DNA of 64,000 nucleotides, from the IMG/VR virus record IMGVR_UViG_3300042691_041259, positions 1-64,000 of that record. One strand, written 5' to 3'. Source of the stretch: a virus. Made by a program: the position numbers and the translations under genes. Below the pieces are notes generated by a model that was not told the DNA's origin, did not search any database, and was given only the letters and a program-made list of their open reading frames with translations. Of this stretch, positions 33,001 to 41,700 are shown one piece after another. Positions within the stretch are counted from its first letter, which is position 1, and each line of letters opens with the position of its first letter.

Positions 33001-36000
33001 ACCTTTAAGTCTTGGTATGTTTTGTAAGTTAGCCCATGCACCTACGCCTTGTGCAACAGAAGAAAGCACCCTTCCAATTCCACCAGCAGCAGAAATACCA
33101 AGTTCAAATGGTGTTTTTGCAAGGTCAGTTCCTACCAAGAAAGAGAGAACCGATCCTTTAGAGGTTGATGTAAGATTTGCACGATTTGATAGATCAATAA
33201 ACGGATCAACCAATGAAGGCAAATACTCCTTGATATTTTCCAACGCTGTTTGCGCATCCACAGTTCGACCTTCATCAAATATCGGATTGCCATCTTTATC
33301 ATAACCTTTAATGGCTGGTATTTGGCTAAGGTTTGCCCATGCACCAACCCCTTGTGCTATGCTACTAAGAACTGGTCCAATCATTAAGGCGGTTGCCATT
33401 GCAAAAAACAATGTGGATCCAGTTACTGCACCGGTTGCTAGCGCTTTAACAGATCCAAAGAATCCGCCACTTGTATTTTCCGCTCCTATAAAGTTAAGGA
33501 AAGCGTCTTTAATTCCGCCTAACAAAGTATTAAGTTGGCCACCTACGTCTGATCCCGGTGGAACATTTTCCATAAATGTTTTCACACCCATTCCAATGCT
33601 GGTCAAGGCAAGTCCGGCAGTAGCCATAGCAACTGCTCCTAAAATAATTAGAGGAGAGGCCAAACCGGCCAGTGCAAAGATGCTTCCAAAACCAATAAGA
33701 TAACCAAGAGATCCTCCCATGATGGCAAGGCCACTAATAAACGAATTAGCAGTAATGGACAATCCTTTTTCCTTCTCGGTAACGCCTGAGTATTTTTGAA
33801 TTACCCCCAAGTACTTGTCAAGTCCCATTCCAAATACAGCAAGTCCTAAACCTACTGCCATGTAAGCAAGAGCACCGAGTGCTATGAAGACGGGTATTCC
33901 AAATTCAATTTGGCCGGCAAGAGCAAAGATGGTTCCATAAAGTATTAGTGACATTGCGCCAACTGCAATAAGTCCTAATCCAACAAGCATTGAGCCAACG
34001 GTTTCCCAAGGGCTTCCTTTAAGTTGTGTACCGCCCATAACACCTTGGCCACCAACTCCCATAACCTTTGCAATTCCTGAAAGATAAACGGTAAGACCTA
34101 AACCAAATACCGCAAGACCTAATCCAATTGCAGCGGCTGCTATAGCGCCGCCAATAATCTCAGTCTTAAACATACCAAGAATAAAGAAGGTGGCAGCCGA
34201 AACCGCAATAACTGACAAGGCAATAAGTCCGCCTTTTACAAGATCTCCACCCGATGCTATATCAGCAGCTTTTTTCAGCGAGAATACTAGAGCAAGTACT
34301 CCTAATCCTAGCGATGCCATGCCTAAAGCCATCCACATTGCAGCTTGTGAACCTTTTTTGATAGTGTTATCAAAGGCTCCTAACAGTGCAAACGCTGCTC
34401 CAAATGCTACCAATGATCCTACTATCTTAAGTAGGTCAGGCATTTTTACAAATGAAAAGACAAATGACGCTCCAAAGACGGCAAGCGTAAAGATGGCTAA
34501 TCCCATAGCCATATTTTTTACTACGCCTGTTCCTTTTTTGATCGGGTTTTCCATGACTCCTACTAGTGCAAATGCACCGGCAACTAGAGCCAGACTGATG
34601 GTTAATTTAAGTATTCCTTCAATCGGAACAATGGTCATTACAAAGGCGGATGCTGCCAGGGCTAGCGTAAATAACGCAAGCCCTTTTGCCATACCTCTAA
34701 TAGTATCAACTCCTTTATCAATTTGAGTTTGCGCTTTACCTATTAAAAAGAATGTCAGGCCGATGGCAGCCATTGTAATAGTAAGCTTTAAGATACCTTC
34801 TAATGGAATAATTGACATAACTGCAGCGGAAGCTGCCAATGCAAGTGTAAATATTGCAAGGCCTTTAGCCATTCCTCTGATTGATTCAGTTCCTTTGTCT
34901 ACGTCTTCTTTACGTTTACCAAGGAAGCTAAAGAACGCTCCCATTGCAAATGCCAAGATTGCAAGTTTTGCAATTCCAGCGAAGTCAACAAAATTCATCG
35001 CTATACCTGCAACTATTGCTGCAAGTGAGAAAAGCGCTAAACCTTTGGCCATTGCCTGAGTGTTTTCAGCACCTTTCTTAACGTCATCAGCAAACTGCGT
35101 TGATCCCAAAAACTTAAAGAAAACGCTAAACGCCAACAGAGTGCCAGCCATCATAGCAAGACCTGATACGCTAACAAATTTATCAAATGCAACGGATGCT
35201 GCTACTGCAGCAAGCGTAAATAATGCTATGGCTTTACCCATGCCCATTACATTTTGATGGCCTTTTTCTACGCTAGTTCCAAATTCACCCGAGCCAAGAT
35301 AACCCATTACCTTTCCCATTAGGAATACGCCTGCGGATAAAGCCAAGATTCCGGGTATTCCGAATGCTACCATTGCAGTGCCAGAAACTATAACCGATAA
35401 GGTAAACCAGGCAATTGCTTTGCCCATACCCTTTAAATTTGCGTTTCCTTTTTCTACCGCCTCACCAGTAGTAGCGCCTCCTAAGTTTTCATAAACTTTT
35501 GTAAGAGCCGATATTGAAAGAGCTATAGTTGCAACGCCTAAAAGAATAAGTGGAGCTAGCGGCGCAATAAGAGCAAACCCAAGAGTGCTTTTTGCTAGTC
35601 CTGCAATTTGTTTGAAATTCTCATTTCCATCCTTAATCTGCTTTTCTGTTTTTGGATTGGCTAATGAGTCATAGATCTTCATAAAGGTTACAACTGCAAG
35701 AGCGGTAAACGCTGCACCTATTACTGCTAATGGACCAAGTGGCGCCAGTAACGAAAGGTACAGCATGCCTTTTGCAATCTTTCCAATTTCTATAAAGTTG
35801 GAATTACCTTGCTTTATGTTTTCTGTAGTTTCTTTTGAACCCAGAACCGTGTATATCTTATTAAACGCTGTAACTGTTAGGTATATGCCAGCCACAGAAA
35901 TTGCCATAATTGGAATGAGCGGCGCTATGAGGGTAAGCCCAATAAGATTTTTAATTAACTTCTTAGTAGAAACTCCTAAGCCTTCCGCTACTGCTAATCG

Positions 36001-36777
36001 GTTCTTTTGTTCTTCTTCATCACCTAATTTTTGATAAATTGCATCAAGGCTACTAATGGAAAAGGCAATTACTCCAAAAGATAACAAAAGAAGTGGAGCA
36101 ACAGGAACAAGCAATAGCGTAAGCAGCAAGCCGCCTACTAAAGATGCAAGCCCGCCTCCTAAAGTTTTAAAAGATTCTCCAATCTGTCCGGCCTTTGCAA
36201 AAAACCCTGAGTTTGGAGATGTGCTACCACCGGCAGCTCCACCAGCAAGCTTTTTCTCAATCCTCTGTAGAGTTGCTGCTGATTGCATCATACTCTGCTC
36301 AATTGACTTAATGTTTGCGGATAAGTCTCCTAAATTAACAGACTTGGTGCGAATATCTTCCTGCTTTTTCTCAAGTTCCTCACGCTTTTTCTGGTCCTCT
36401 TCCAGAAACTTTAAAATGTCTTTGAGAACAATTACAGATTCGGCATTTCTAGCAGGTTCTTCTCTTTCTCTTTGAGGTTTTGAAGACTCTGTAAATTTAT
36501 CTAAAATAGCTTTTTGTATGGATACTTGATTTGCAGAGATTTTTGTCATCTCTTTCATTGCATCAAGTTTTTCCTTTGAAATCGCGTTTAAATTTTGAAG
36601 CTCTTTTTGCATTTCTGCAAAACCGGCAGTTTTTGAGTTTTCTCCAGTTTGCTCCTTTTCAGCAACGGCCTCTTTTTCTTTAAGCGACTCTGTTCTTTCG
36701 GATTCGATCATCCGAGAAAGAATTGCTTTCTGTACCGATAAAATTTCTCCTAATAGAGCGGTGTCCCGTGCTGCCAT
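30073..36777 (-). CDS. Putative tail tape-measure protein, 2234 aa, repeat-rich
   Basis: Position (after tube and chaperone genes), size and composition suggest the tape measure, which sets tail length and is injected with the DNA. Residues 1-200 are a Glu/Lys-rich coiled coil. About 205-1150 hold many hydrophobic hairpin repeats with the recurring phrase GMAKGLALFTLALAASA, roughly 60-75 residues apart. About 1160-1760 hold seven repeats of about 100 residues, each with GYDxxGxPxx and ISAAGxIGxVLSSVAQGVGAWANL-like segments. The C-terminal 450 residues are not repeated. T4 gp29 has about 590 residues, so this is several times longer. A giant membrane-active structural protein of another kind is the alternative. 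Confidence 0.6.
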   Translation of the reverse strand: MAARDTALLGEILSVQKAILSRMIESERTESLKEKEAVAEKEQTGENSKTAGFAEMQKELQNLNAISKEKLDAMKEMTKISANQVSIQKAILDKFTESSKPQREREEPARNAESVIVLKDILKFLEEDQKKREELEKKQEDIRTKSVNLGDLSANIKSIEQSMMQSAATLQRIEKKLAGGAAGGSTSPNSGFFAKAGQIGESFKTLGGGLASLVGGLLLTLLLVPVAPLLLLSFGVIAFSISSLDAIYQKLGDEEEQKNRLAVAEGLGVSTKKLIKNLIGLTLIAPLIPIMAISVAGIYLTVTAFNKIYTVLGSKETTENIKQGNSNFIEIGKIAKGMLYLSLLAPLGPLAVIGAAFTALAVVTFMKIYDSLANPKTEKQIKDGNENFKQIAGLAKSTLGFALIAPLAPLILLGVATIALSISALTKVYENLGGATTGEAVEKGNANLKGMGKAIAWFTLSVIVSGTAMVAFGIPGILALSAGVFLMGKVMGYLGSGEFGTSVEKGHQNVMGMGKAIALFTLAAVAASVAFDKFVSVSGLAMMAGTLLAFSVFFKFLGSTQFADDVKKGAENTQAMAKGLALFSLAAIVAGIAMNFVDFAGIAKLAILAFAMGAFFSFLGKRKEDVDKGTESIRGMAKGLAIFTLALAASAAVMSIIPLEGILKLTITMAAIGLTFFLIGKAQTQIDKGVDTIRGMAKGLALFTLALAASAFVMTIVPIEGILKLTISLALVAGAFALVGVMENPIKKGTGVVKNMAMGLAIFTLAVFGASFVFSFVKMPDLLKIVGSLVAFGAAFALLGAFDNTIKKGSQAAMWMALGMASLGLGVLALVFSLKKAADIASGGDLVKGGLIALSVIAVSAATFFILGMFKTEIIGGAIAAAAIGLGLAVFGLGLTVYLSGIAKVMGVGGQGVMGGTQLKGSPWETVGSMLVGLGLIAVGAMSLILYGTIFALAGQIEFGIPVFIALGALAYMAVGLGLAVFGMGLDKYLGVIQKYSGVTEKEKGLSITANSFISGLAIMGGSLGYLIGFGSIFALAGLASPLIILGAVAMATAGLALTSIGMGVKTFMENVPPGSDVGGQLNTLLGGIKDAFLNFIGAENTSGGFFGSVKALATGAVTGSTLFFAMATALMIGPVLSSIAQGVGAWANLSQIPAIKGYDKDGNPIFDEGRTVDAQTALENIKEYLPSLVDPFIDLSNRANLTSTSKGSVLSFLVGTDLAKTPFELGISAAGGIGRVLSSVAQGVGAWANLQNIPRLKGYDKDGNPIFDEGRTADVEKALDNIIRYMPGIIQPFIDLGKNPDVLSTGQGSVLSILVGNDFGRTPFQRGISAAADIGKVLSNVAQGVGAWANLENIPKLIGYDKEGNPKFSDTEKVNLDSALKNINKALSVTGEYSVVAPFIDLANNPAVGAGQGSLLSILIGNDFGRTPFQRGISAAGDIGKVLSSIAQGIGAFANLQNIPKVIGYDSKGQPIYSKSETANVERALENIKMLFGEGDSSIIDPFLRIAEKNSSIPSLLSLITGVNLGATPFERGISAAGQIGAVLSSVAQGIGSFASLQSIPKLIGYDQNGQPLYEATQANVAEAVKQFQQLFGTDGELSIIKPFITLGEYITDSKPFSIGGSVMKMLTGEYTGSSPVEKGIALGVQLGEIISKVASGIGIFANLSAIPVITGYDKQGRPLYGTPIDGTKSIGNFASAMQQLMFAFADASVKLEDYEGDPEQMTGVGNVIGSILGSVAESLSIFSNPDKIKKIKGYDKDGKPIYYENDFVRLDDVVTTIGQVITRVLGAISNETVLGQIESLNESLGENPELIGKFLGGFTDPMKKFAEIQSGLEDKNLDTLTWRINAATAGLSLSIGNNLKLIGDFNVFKTFGEAFKSFADYVSSGYQSLFKVDMEGAPFYKEAYGVNSGLIGVTTSIENLVGRLVQTFGVVNTTSQITDAANAAKTFALALEESANGLYNAFFKLFSVDSLGGGLYSEYKNSALWGIGEHLKYSVTSIVSTYTRDNTPEQIQSTLTGSALMNQTLENLLKFPDYMKLFLSANPKQFGEDSKTAFNGLFTITTMNPKDMQKRSHLKQFTDEILRLAEAADPFTKFTNSFGKMAKDMRVFAENFSLMQPDGIFAFKEWTTSLLTLSTANPTTFAANVTTANNAINAAYGSADNTGVVNTAVGAAKGPSLAEKKTAIEKQTAGKNVPPPQPQIDYVKLANAIASAIKFPTSMDVHITSIEPGTRM
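31480..33330 (-). repeat. Seven ~300-bp internal repeats of the tape-measure gene
   Basis: Seven in-frame repeats, each coding for a GYDxxGxP decapeptide (KGYDKDGNPIF, IGYDKEGNPKF, IGYDSKGQPIY, IGYDQNGQPLY, TGYDKQGRPLY and so on) at about 100-residue spacing, with flanking SSVAQGxGAxANL segments. The two copies nearest 33000-33300 are almost identical, suggesting recent duplication. Confidence 0.8.
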
Positions 36778-36797
36778 CCAGACTAATTATACTTTTT

Positions 36798-36806
36798 CTA
36801 TATATC
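36798..36806 (-). promoter_or_regulatory. GATATATAG late-promoter-like motif upstream of the tape-measure gene
   Basis: GATATATAG on the minus strand 21 bp before the ATG at 36777, directly downstream of a strong terminator; this terminator-then-motif order supports a promoter. Confidence 0.6.
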
Positions 36807-36815
36807 AATAGAAAC

Positions 36816-36848
36816 AAAAAAAGAACCTGGCATAAACCAGGTTCTTTT
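36816..36848 (-). terminator. Intrinsic terminator
   Basis: Minus-strand stem AAGAACCTGG, loop TTTATG, CCAGGTTCTT followed by a T run. It ends the tube/chaperone transcript and isolates the tape-measure gene. Confidence 0.88.
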
Positions 36849-37115
36849 TTAAAATTTCATATTACCAAAGTTTGGCATTTTACCGCCAGATGAGAGCCCC
36901 TTAAACATGCTTTGCTGCTGATTCATCATGCTGCTCATGTTCGGCATACTGCCTTGGTTTTCTTCTTCTTTCTTCCTTCGTGTATTTTCTTCTTCTACTT
37001 TTTCTTTATGAATTTCAAGTAGGACTTCCGCCCTCCAAAAATCCATTCTGTCTAATTCACTTGGCTGAAGCCTGAGAGTCTTTAGTAAGACGTACTCAAC
37101 CTCACACCAATTCAT
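36849..37115 (-). CDS. Putative second tail-assembly chaperone subunit
   Basis: Start taken at the ATG at 37115 (MNWCEVEYVLLKTLRLQPSE), inside the last codons of the upstream gene (14-bp overlap, +1 frame); the frame is open to 37187. The 88-aa product continues MDFWRAEVLLEIHKEKVEEE and a Met/Gln-rich tail (MSSMMNQQQSMF). A short overlapping ORF between tube/chaperone and tape measure matches the usual chaperone pair of long-tailed phages (gp26/gp51 in T4). Reinitiation is the simpler mechanism; a +1 shift would give a fusion. Confidence 0.55.
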   Translation of the reverse strand: MNWCEVEYVLLKTLRLQPSELDRMDFWRAEVLLEIHKEKVEEENTRRKKEEENQGSMPNMSSMMNQQQSMFKGLSSGGKMPNFGNMKF

Positions 37116-38049
37116 CAAGGATATCTGGAATAAGGAAAATAGATTTGACCCCTCCGCGAAAGTTGAGAGGCACTGAGTCCTCCGCACCCCGCTCGTTTAC
37201 ATAACGTACTTCAGGATTGATAGAACTTGCCAGCATTGAAGTGATCTTTTCCATCAAAGAGATTTTTTGAATTGACCATGTAAGAGATTCTTGCAAAGTG
37301 GATTCATATTCTCTTTCAGTTAATCCTTTCCACTCGGGAAACAGGAACGGCGCATACTTTAAAAAAGCTTTGTCAAACTGTTGTTGTCTTTGAGCTTTAT
37401 TCTTTGCGTAATTCTTAATAAAAGTCATTACGCCAAGACTTGGGAAGTGAAGTTCAAATTTTTCGCCGTTCTTCATTTGGAAGATAAATGATCTGCTGTC
37501 CGGATTATAGTACTTCATCAGTGTTTCATCCGGGTTAAAGTAGTTAAGAACATCTTTTGTAATCTCAATTTTGTCCTCGGTGCCATCTTCATTTTGGAAA
37601 GTTGTATAGAGACGGTTTTCTCCATTCTTAAACGTGAAATCACGAATTGCAAAAAGAATGTAAAAACGGTCAATCTCTTTCAAATCTTTGAAATTGGCTG
37701 GACGGCCTGCCATACGAATACGGCAGCATCGCTCAATTACAAAGTTAAGCATGTCATCAATACCTAACGCATCATTTTCATCAATAGTAGACCAATGACG
37801 GATTTCTGCAACAGAAGCTGCGCGAATTGCAACCTCAGATCCTATTGGGTAAAATAGTCCTTGAGATGGCAGGTTCTCAAGCGGTAGGTTTTTCCAGCCG
37901 ATGTCTCCTGACAGTGGTGATTCTTCAGGCTGGGCAAACTTTTGAGCTTTACCTAGCGAAGTTAATTTTGCAACTGGCTCTGAACCTTCAGCCTGTTCCA
38001 CTAATTTACGTGCTTCCTCTTCGAAAGCATTATTTGTTTCTTCAGTCAT
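37102..38049 (-). CDS. gp26-like baseplate hub / tape-measure chaperone
   Basis: A 315-aa product. After an acidic N-terminus, LPLENLPSQGLFYPIGSEVA (about 53-72) is the LPSxGxxYP block typical of T4 gp26-type proteins (T4 baseplate family), followed by EIRHWSTIDENDALGIDDML and a helical remainder. In T4 the family helps assemble the baseplate hub and tape measure. It lies between tube and tape-measure genes, the expected position for a chaperone. Confidence 0.65.
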   Translation of the reverse strand: MTEETNNAFEEEARKLVEQAEGSEPVAKLTSLGKAQKFAQPEESPLSGDIGWKNLPLENLPSQGLFYPIGSEVAIRAASVAEIRHWSTIDENDALGIDDMLNFVIERCCRIRMAGRPANFKDLKEIDRFYILFAIRDFTFKNGENRLYTTFQNEDGTEDKIEITKDVLNYFNPDETLMKYYNPDSRSFIFQMKNGEKFELHFPSLGVMTFIKNYAKNKAQRQQQFDKAFLKYAPFLFPEWKGLTEREYESTLQESLTWSIQKISLMEKITSMLASSINPEVRYVNERGAEDSVPLNFRGGVKSIFLIPDILDELV

Positions 38050-38106
38050 GCTTTTTATATTTTTGTTTTCTTATATAACCGGGTTTAAAAAAGTTTTGAT
38101 TTTTGC

Positions 38107-38135
38107 AAAAAAAAGGTCTCCGAAGAGACCTTTTT
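38107..38135 (-). terminator. Intrinsic terminator with UUCG tetraloop
   Basis: Minus-strand stem AAAAGGTCTC, loop TTCG, GAGACCTTTT followed by T. It stands just after the tube gene; the stable UUCG loop makes this one of the clearest terminators of the window. Confidence 0.88.
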
Positions 38136-38154
38136 ATATGTTTTGACTTTCTGA

Positions 38155-38718
38155 TTAGAGAATAGTTTCTTCCCAGTAGTCTGCGCGAAGTTGGAATCCA
38201 GTGATACGGAAGATTTCGTTATCATTGAAGTCCGCGTTTGCTGGCATTGGTAATGCCACCATTGGGAACACCTGAGCGAAACGAACCTGACGGTAGATGT
38301 CACCTGCTTTGTTAAAGAAGTTGACGATCATTGGTCCACCCATGTAGTCTCTTTTCAGACCCATGCGGCCAGTCAGTGGATCGTAGATCAGATCACACCA
38401 TTTACGGAGTGCTTTGTAAACGTATGCCGAGTTGTTATCGTCAAGGTTGATTTCAAAGTCGAGCGTAAGATCGACTGAGGTATCACCTGCGATAGAACCA
38501 CCAGCGAATGAACGTCTTGCAGATTTATATTTCTGCTCAACCAATGCTGGCATCTTATTGATAGCGATTCCATCTACTTTTAACACTTGCTCCATTACCA
38601 AGTCCCAACCACCTACTGCGGGAGGGGGAGTAAGGAGTACCTCGAACTGGGCAATGTAGAGAGGCTCATACTTTGCCATAGAGGCTTTCGAATTTCTAAA
38701 ATGCGGTAGTCCTGCCAT
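38155..38718 (-). CDS. Tail tube protein (gp19-like)
   Basis: A 187-aa product, close to T4 gp19 in length (163 aa). APLYIAQFEVLLTPP-type start (MAKYEPLYIAQFEVLLTPPP), KYKSARRSFAGGSIAGDTSV, a DLTLDFEINLDDNNSAYVYK block, and the YDPLTGRMGLKRDYMGG and FRITGFQLRADYWEE segments match T4-like tubes, which stack as hexamers to form the DNA conduit. The internal Met14 (MAKYEP) is an alternative start. It follows the sheath gene by 41 bp and ends at a terminator. Confidence 0.88.
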   Translation of the reverse strand: MAGLPHFRNSKASMAKYEPLYIAQFEVLLTPPPAVGGWDLVMEQVLKVDGIAINKMPALVEQKYKSARRSFAGGSIAGDTSVDLTLDFEINLDDNNSAYVYKALRKWCDLIYDPLTGRMGLKRDYMGGPMIVNFFNKAGDIYRQVRFAQVFPMVALPMPANADFNDNEIFRITGFQLRADYWEETIL

Positions 38719-38759
38719 TGCTTTATTTTTTTATTTTTCTTTCTTTTGAATTATTTTGA

Positions 38760-41700
38760 TTAGCCAGCTACGAATCCACCTGAAGAAATTGTTCCAGTCT
38801 TCAAGATAGTGATTCTGTTGATGAATTTCTGCAGACCGCGTGATGGCTCGATTCCAACGTCGATGATACCGAAGTTTTGGTCGATCACAGCAGCGCTGTT
38901 GTTAGTTTCATCCATGATTACCTGGTAATCATAAATTCCTCCTGCATTTCTTACAGTGTCGAGGTAGTTTTCTACAATTGTACGAATCTCAAGACGGGTT
39001 GATGCGTCGTTAAATTCGAAGAGGTATTGAGCAAGTACGTCCTCAATAGCTTCAGATACAGTGATCAGAAGATCTCTAACGTGAAGGTTATTGAAAGCGG
39101 ACAGTGTTGTTTGATAAGCTGTCTGGTTAGCGAAGATCATTGGTCCAATTCCTTTCACAGTTACGATTGGGTTGATACCAAATGGCTCGAGGTATTCACG
39201 ATCCTGAAGCAAGTACTCAAACTCGAGACCTGCAAACTTTGGATTTGAGATAACCCCGCGACGTGGACCAGCAACGATTGAGTAAGGAAGACCTTGAATG
39301 AACTTTCTTACAAAGTTGTTAGATACGTCAGCCGCTGGTGGAATGCTCTTATTGGTGTTATCTTCACGAATAATGATATTCGGAGAGAATACGCCAATGA
39401 ACTTAGCACCATTTTCTTCATCAGGCAGAGAGAATCTAAAGCTTGGTCCAAGGCTAAGGTTACCACCTTCCGCGATATACGATGTATTCAAGGTTGGTCT
39501 TGGGTTACCCGCAGCTGGATCTGGAAGTTCGGTGAACCTTGGATCAGTGCTAGCAATGAACTGCTTGATTGATGGAGCGTTAAGAATTGCCATACATTTT
39601 TGACGATCTCTTGCAAGTCTTGCCAAGATAGATTTCGGTCCCATCTGTGGAGCGATACCACCATTAAAGGTATCAATCACATAACGGAAGGAAATAATAT
39701 CGCGGCTAGCGAGTGTCTTCGCAATGTTGGTATTCTCAAGTACACCATAGATTTTGTCAATCTGTGCGTCAGTGTTGTTTGGCAAATGGTAGTCGTTAAG
39801 GACGTAACCATTCAACAAAGTAAACTGCAGACGATCACAGAAAGTTTGGATCGGAGTGTACTTAGTAATAGTGTTTGTGGTAAAGTCAACCGCAGGTACA
39901 TCAAGTACAGTGTATTCGTATGTTACCACACCAGTTGAAGGATTTACCTTCTTGATTTTGTCAGTAATACGAGTCAATCTTGGAGTAGCCGAGTTATCTA
40001 CAATCAGATCGCCAACTGTAAGGTTAACAGAATCTGCTGCAGAAACCTGGAATTTCTTACCGCCAGATGAAAGGGTACCAATGATTGTAATGTTAGAACT
40101 GATGTTCTTTCCGGTTGCAGAGTAGAACGCCAAGTAGTTTTCCTCGGGAATTGCGTTATCAAACACGGTTCCATCAATGTAAGTTTCATCAAGAACTGCG
40201 TATGTAGCACTAGCACGTGTTACCAAATCGGTAGCGGTGTACTGTGTTACACGACAGCCGCTGAGACCGTACGCAATTTGCGAGTATACGTCCACAGAAC
40301 CTGTAGCCGCACCTTTGCTCCATCTTTTGGTAATACCAAGGTAGTTGAATTCCGAAGCACCGGTATCGTACTTTACGCTATCTCCATTAACAACCAAGTT
40401 TTGGTTAACGTTAATGTTCAGCTTAGAACCAGGATACGCTTCAACGTATTTCAAATCAAAAAGACCTGCGCCTTCTACATATTCGCCAGTAGCGTCGGAC
40501 TCCATGGTAAATGAAATACCGGATTGAACCAATTTTACCACAAAAGTATCTGCGCCCGCGCCAAGGTCACCGGTTCCAAGAGCCACTGTATTTGCGCCAA
40601 GTCCAGATACGAAAGCAACTTGTGCAACTCGAGCACCTGCCGCACTTCCAGTGTAAGTGATGTTTGTTATGTAAAACGGACCAGCACCGATAAGAACATT
40701 AGCCGATACAAAAGGTGTAATTGAGCCATTTTGATACAGTTCAACTTCTACTGAAGAGTAAATTTCACCAGTGCTATTGTCTGAAGGTACGCCAGCTGCA
40801 ACAAAAGTATTACCAATTCCGTCAAATGATTCCACGGTAGTGGTAGGATTGATTGCAAAAGTCAAGCTGTCTCCAAAGTCAACGCTGTCAAGAGTCAGAC
40901 CCAGGTTAGGAACCAGGCTATTTGCATTTACATCAGGAATTGCGGCAGGAACGTTTAAAAGATCTCCTTTAAAGAGAGTTACTTTGATATCGGTAGCCTG
41001 TACTACAGATTCAAAATCTGCAATGTCTAGACCGAGTGTTCCCCACTTATTGAAGTAATAAGGAGCGGCGTCATAGATGCCAGAAACTCCAGAGTCTTCA
41101 ACCGTGATAATGCCGCCGGCGTAAGAGGCTACTTGATAGTACTTTGCAAAGCCGGGAAACTGTACCAGGATAAAGTCTACATTTACGCCTGCAACAGGAG
41201 CGGCAGGTGTTAGCGTAGTGTCAGCTTCATCCTTAAATGTTCCTACTTCAATTTCGTTAGCTGTGCCAGGAATCAAAGTAGCTGTGGTAGTACCAATGAT
41301 GTTATCAAAGTAACCAACTTTCTTGTGAAGCGGTGAGCTCAATTGAATTTGCAATTCTGTGCCAGTGTCAATTACATTGTCAACTTTCACATAGTCATCA
41401 GGGCTTTCAGTAGCAAACGTGTTTACACCGTAAGTCTTGAATATAGTGTTATTTGAAATGTTATCTACCAAAAACTGGTATTGCGAAGGCAAGAACACTG
41501 CATCAGCTGGTTCAGGCTTAGGGATAACCAAAACGTTGTTAAAGTTACCGCTTCTGCCTCCAAATGGCTGTGATTTAACGTAGATCTGAACTGTTGAAGT
41601 TAACAGACCAGCACCTGCGCCATCATAGATAGTTACGCCATTATCTGGAGAATTTGCTGGATCCAAATCATCAGTTCCAACATATTCAAGAACATTTTTG

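Noticed and set aside
30314-36475. Many plus-strand ORFs opposite the tape-measure gene
   Set aside because: They are shadows of a low-complexity, repeat-rich coding sequence, with no recognisable domains or initiation signals.
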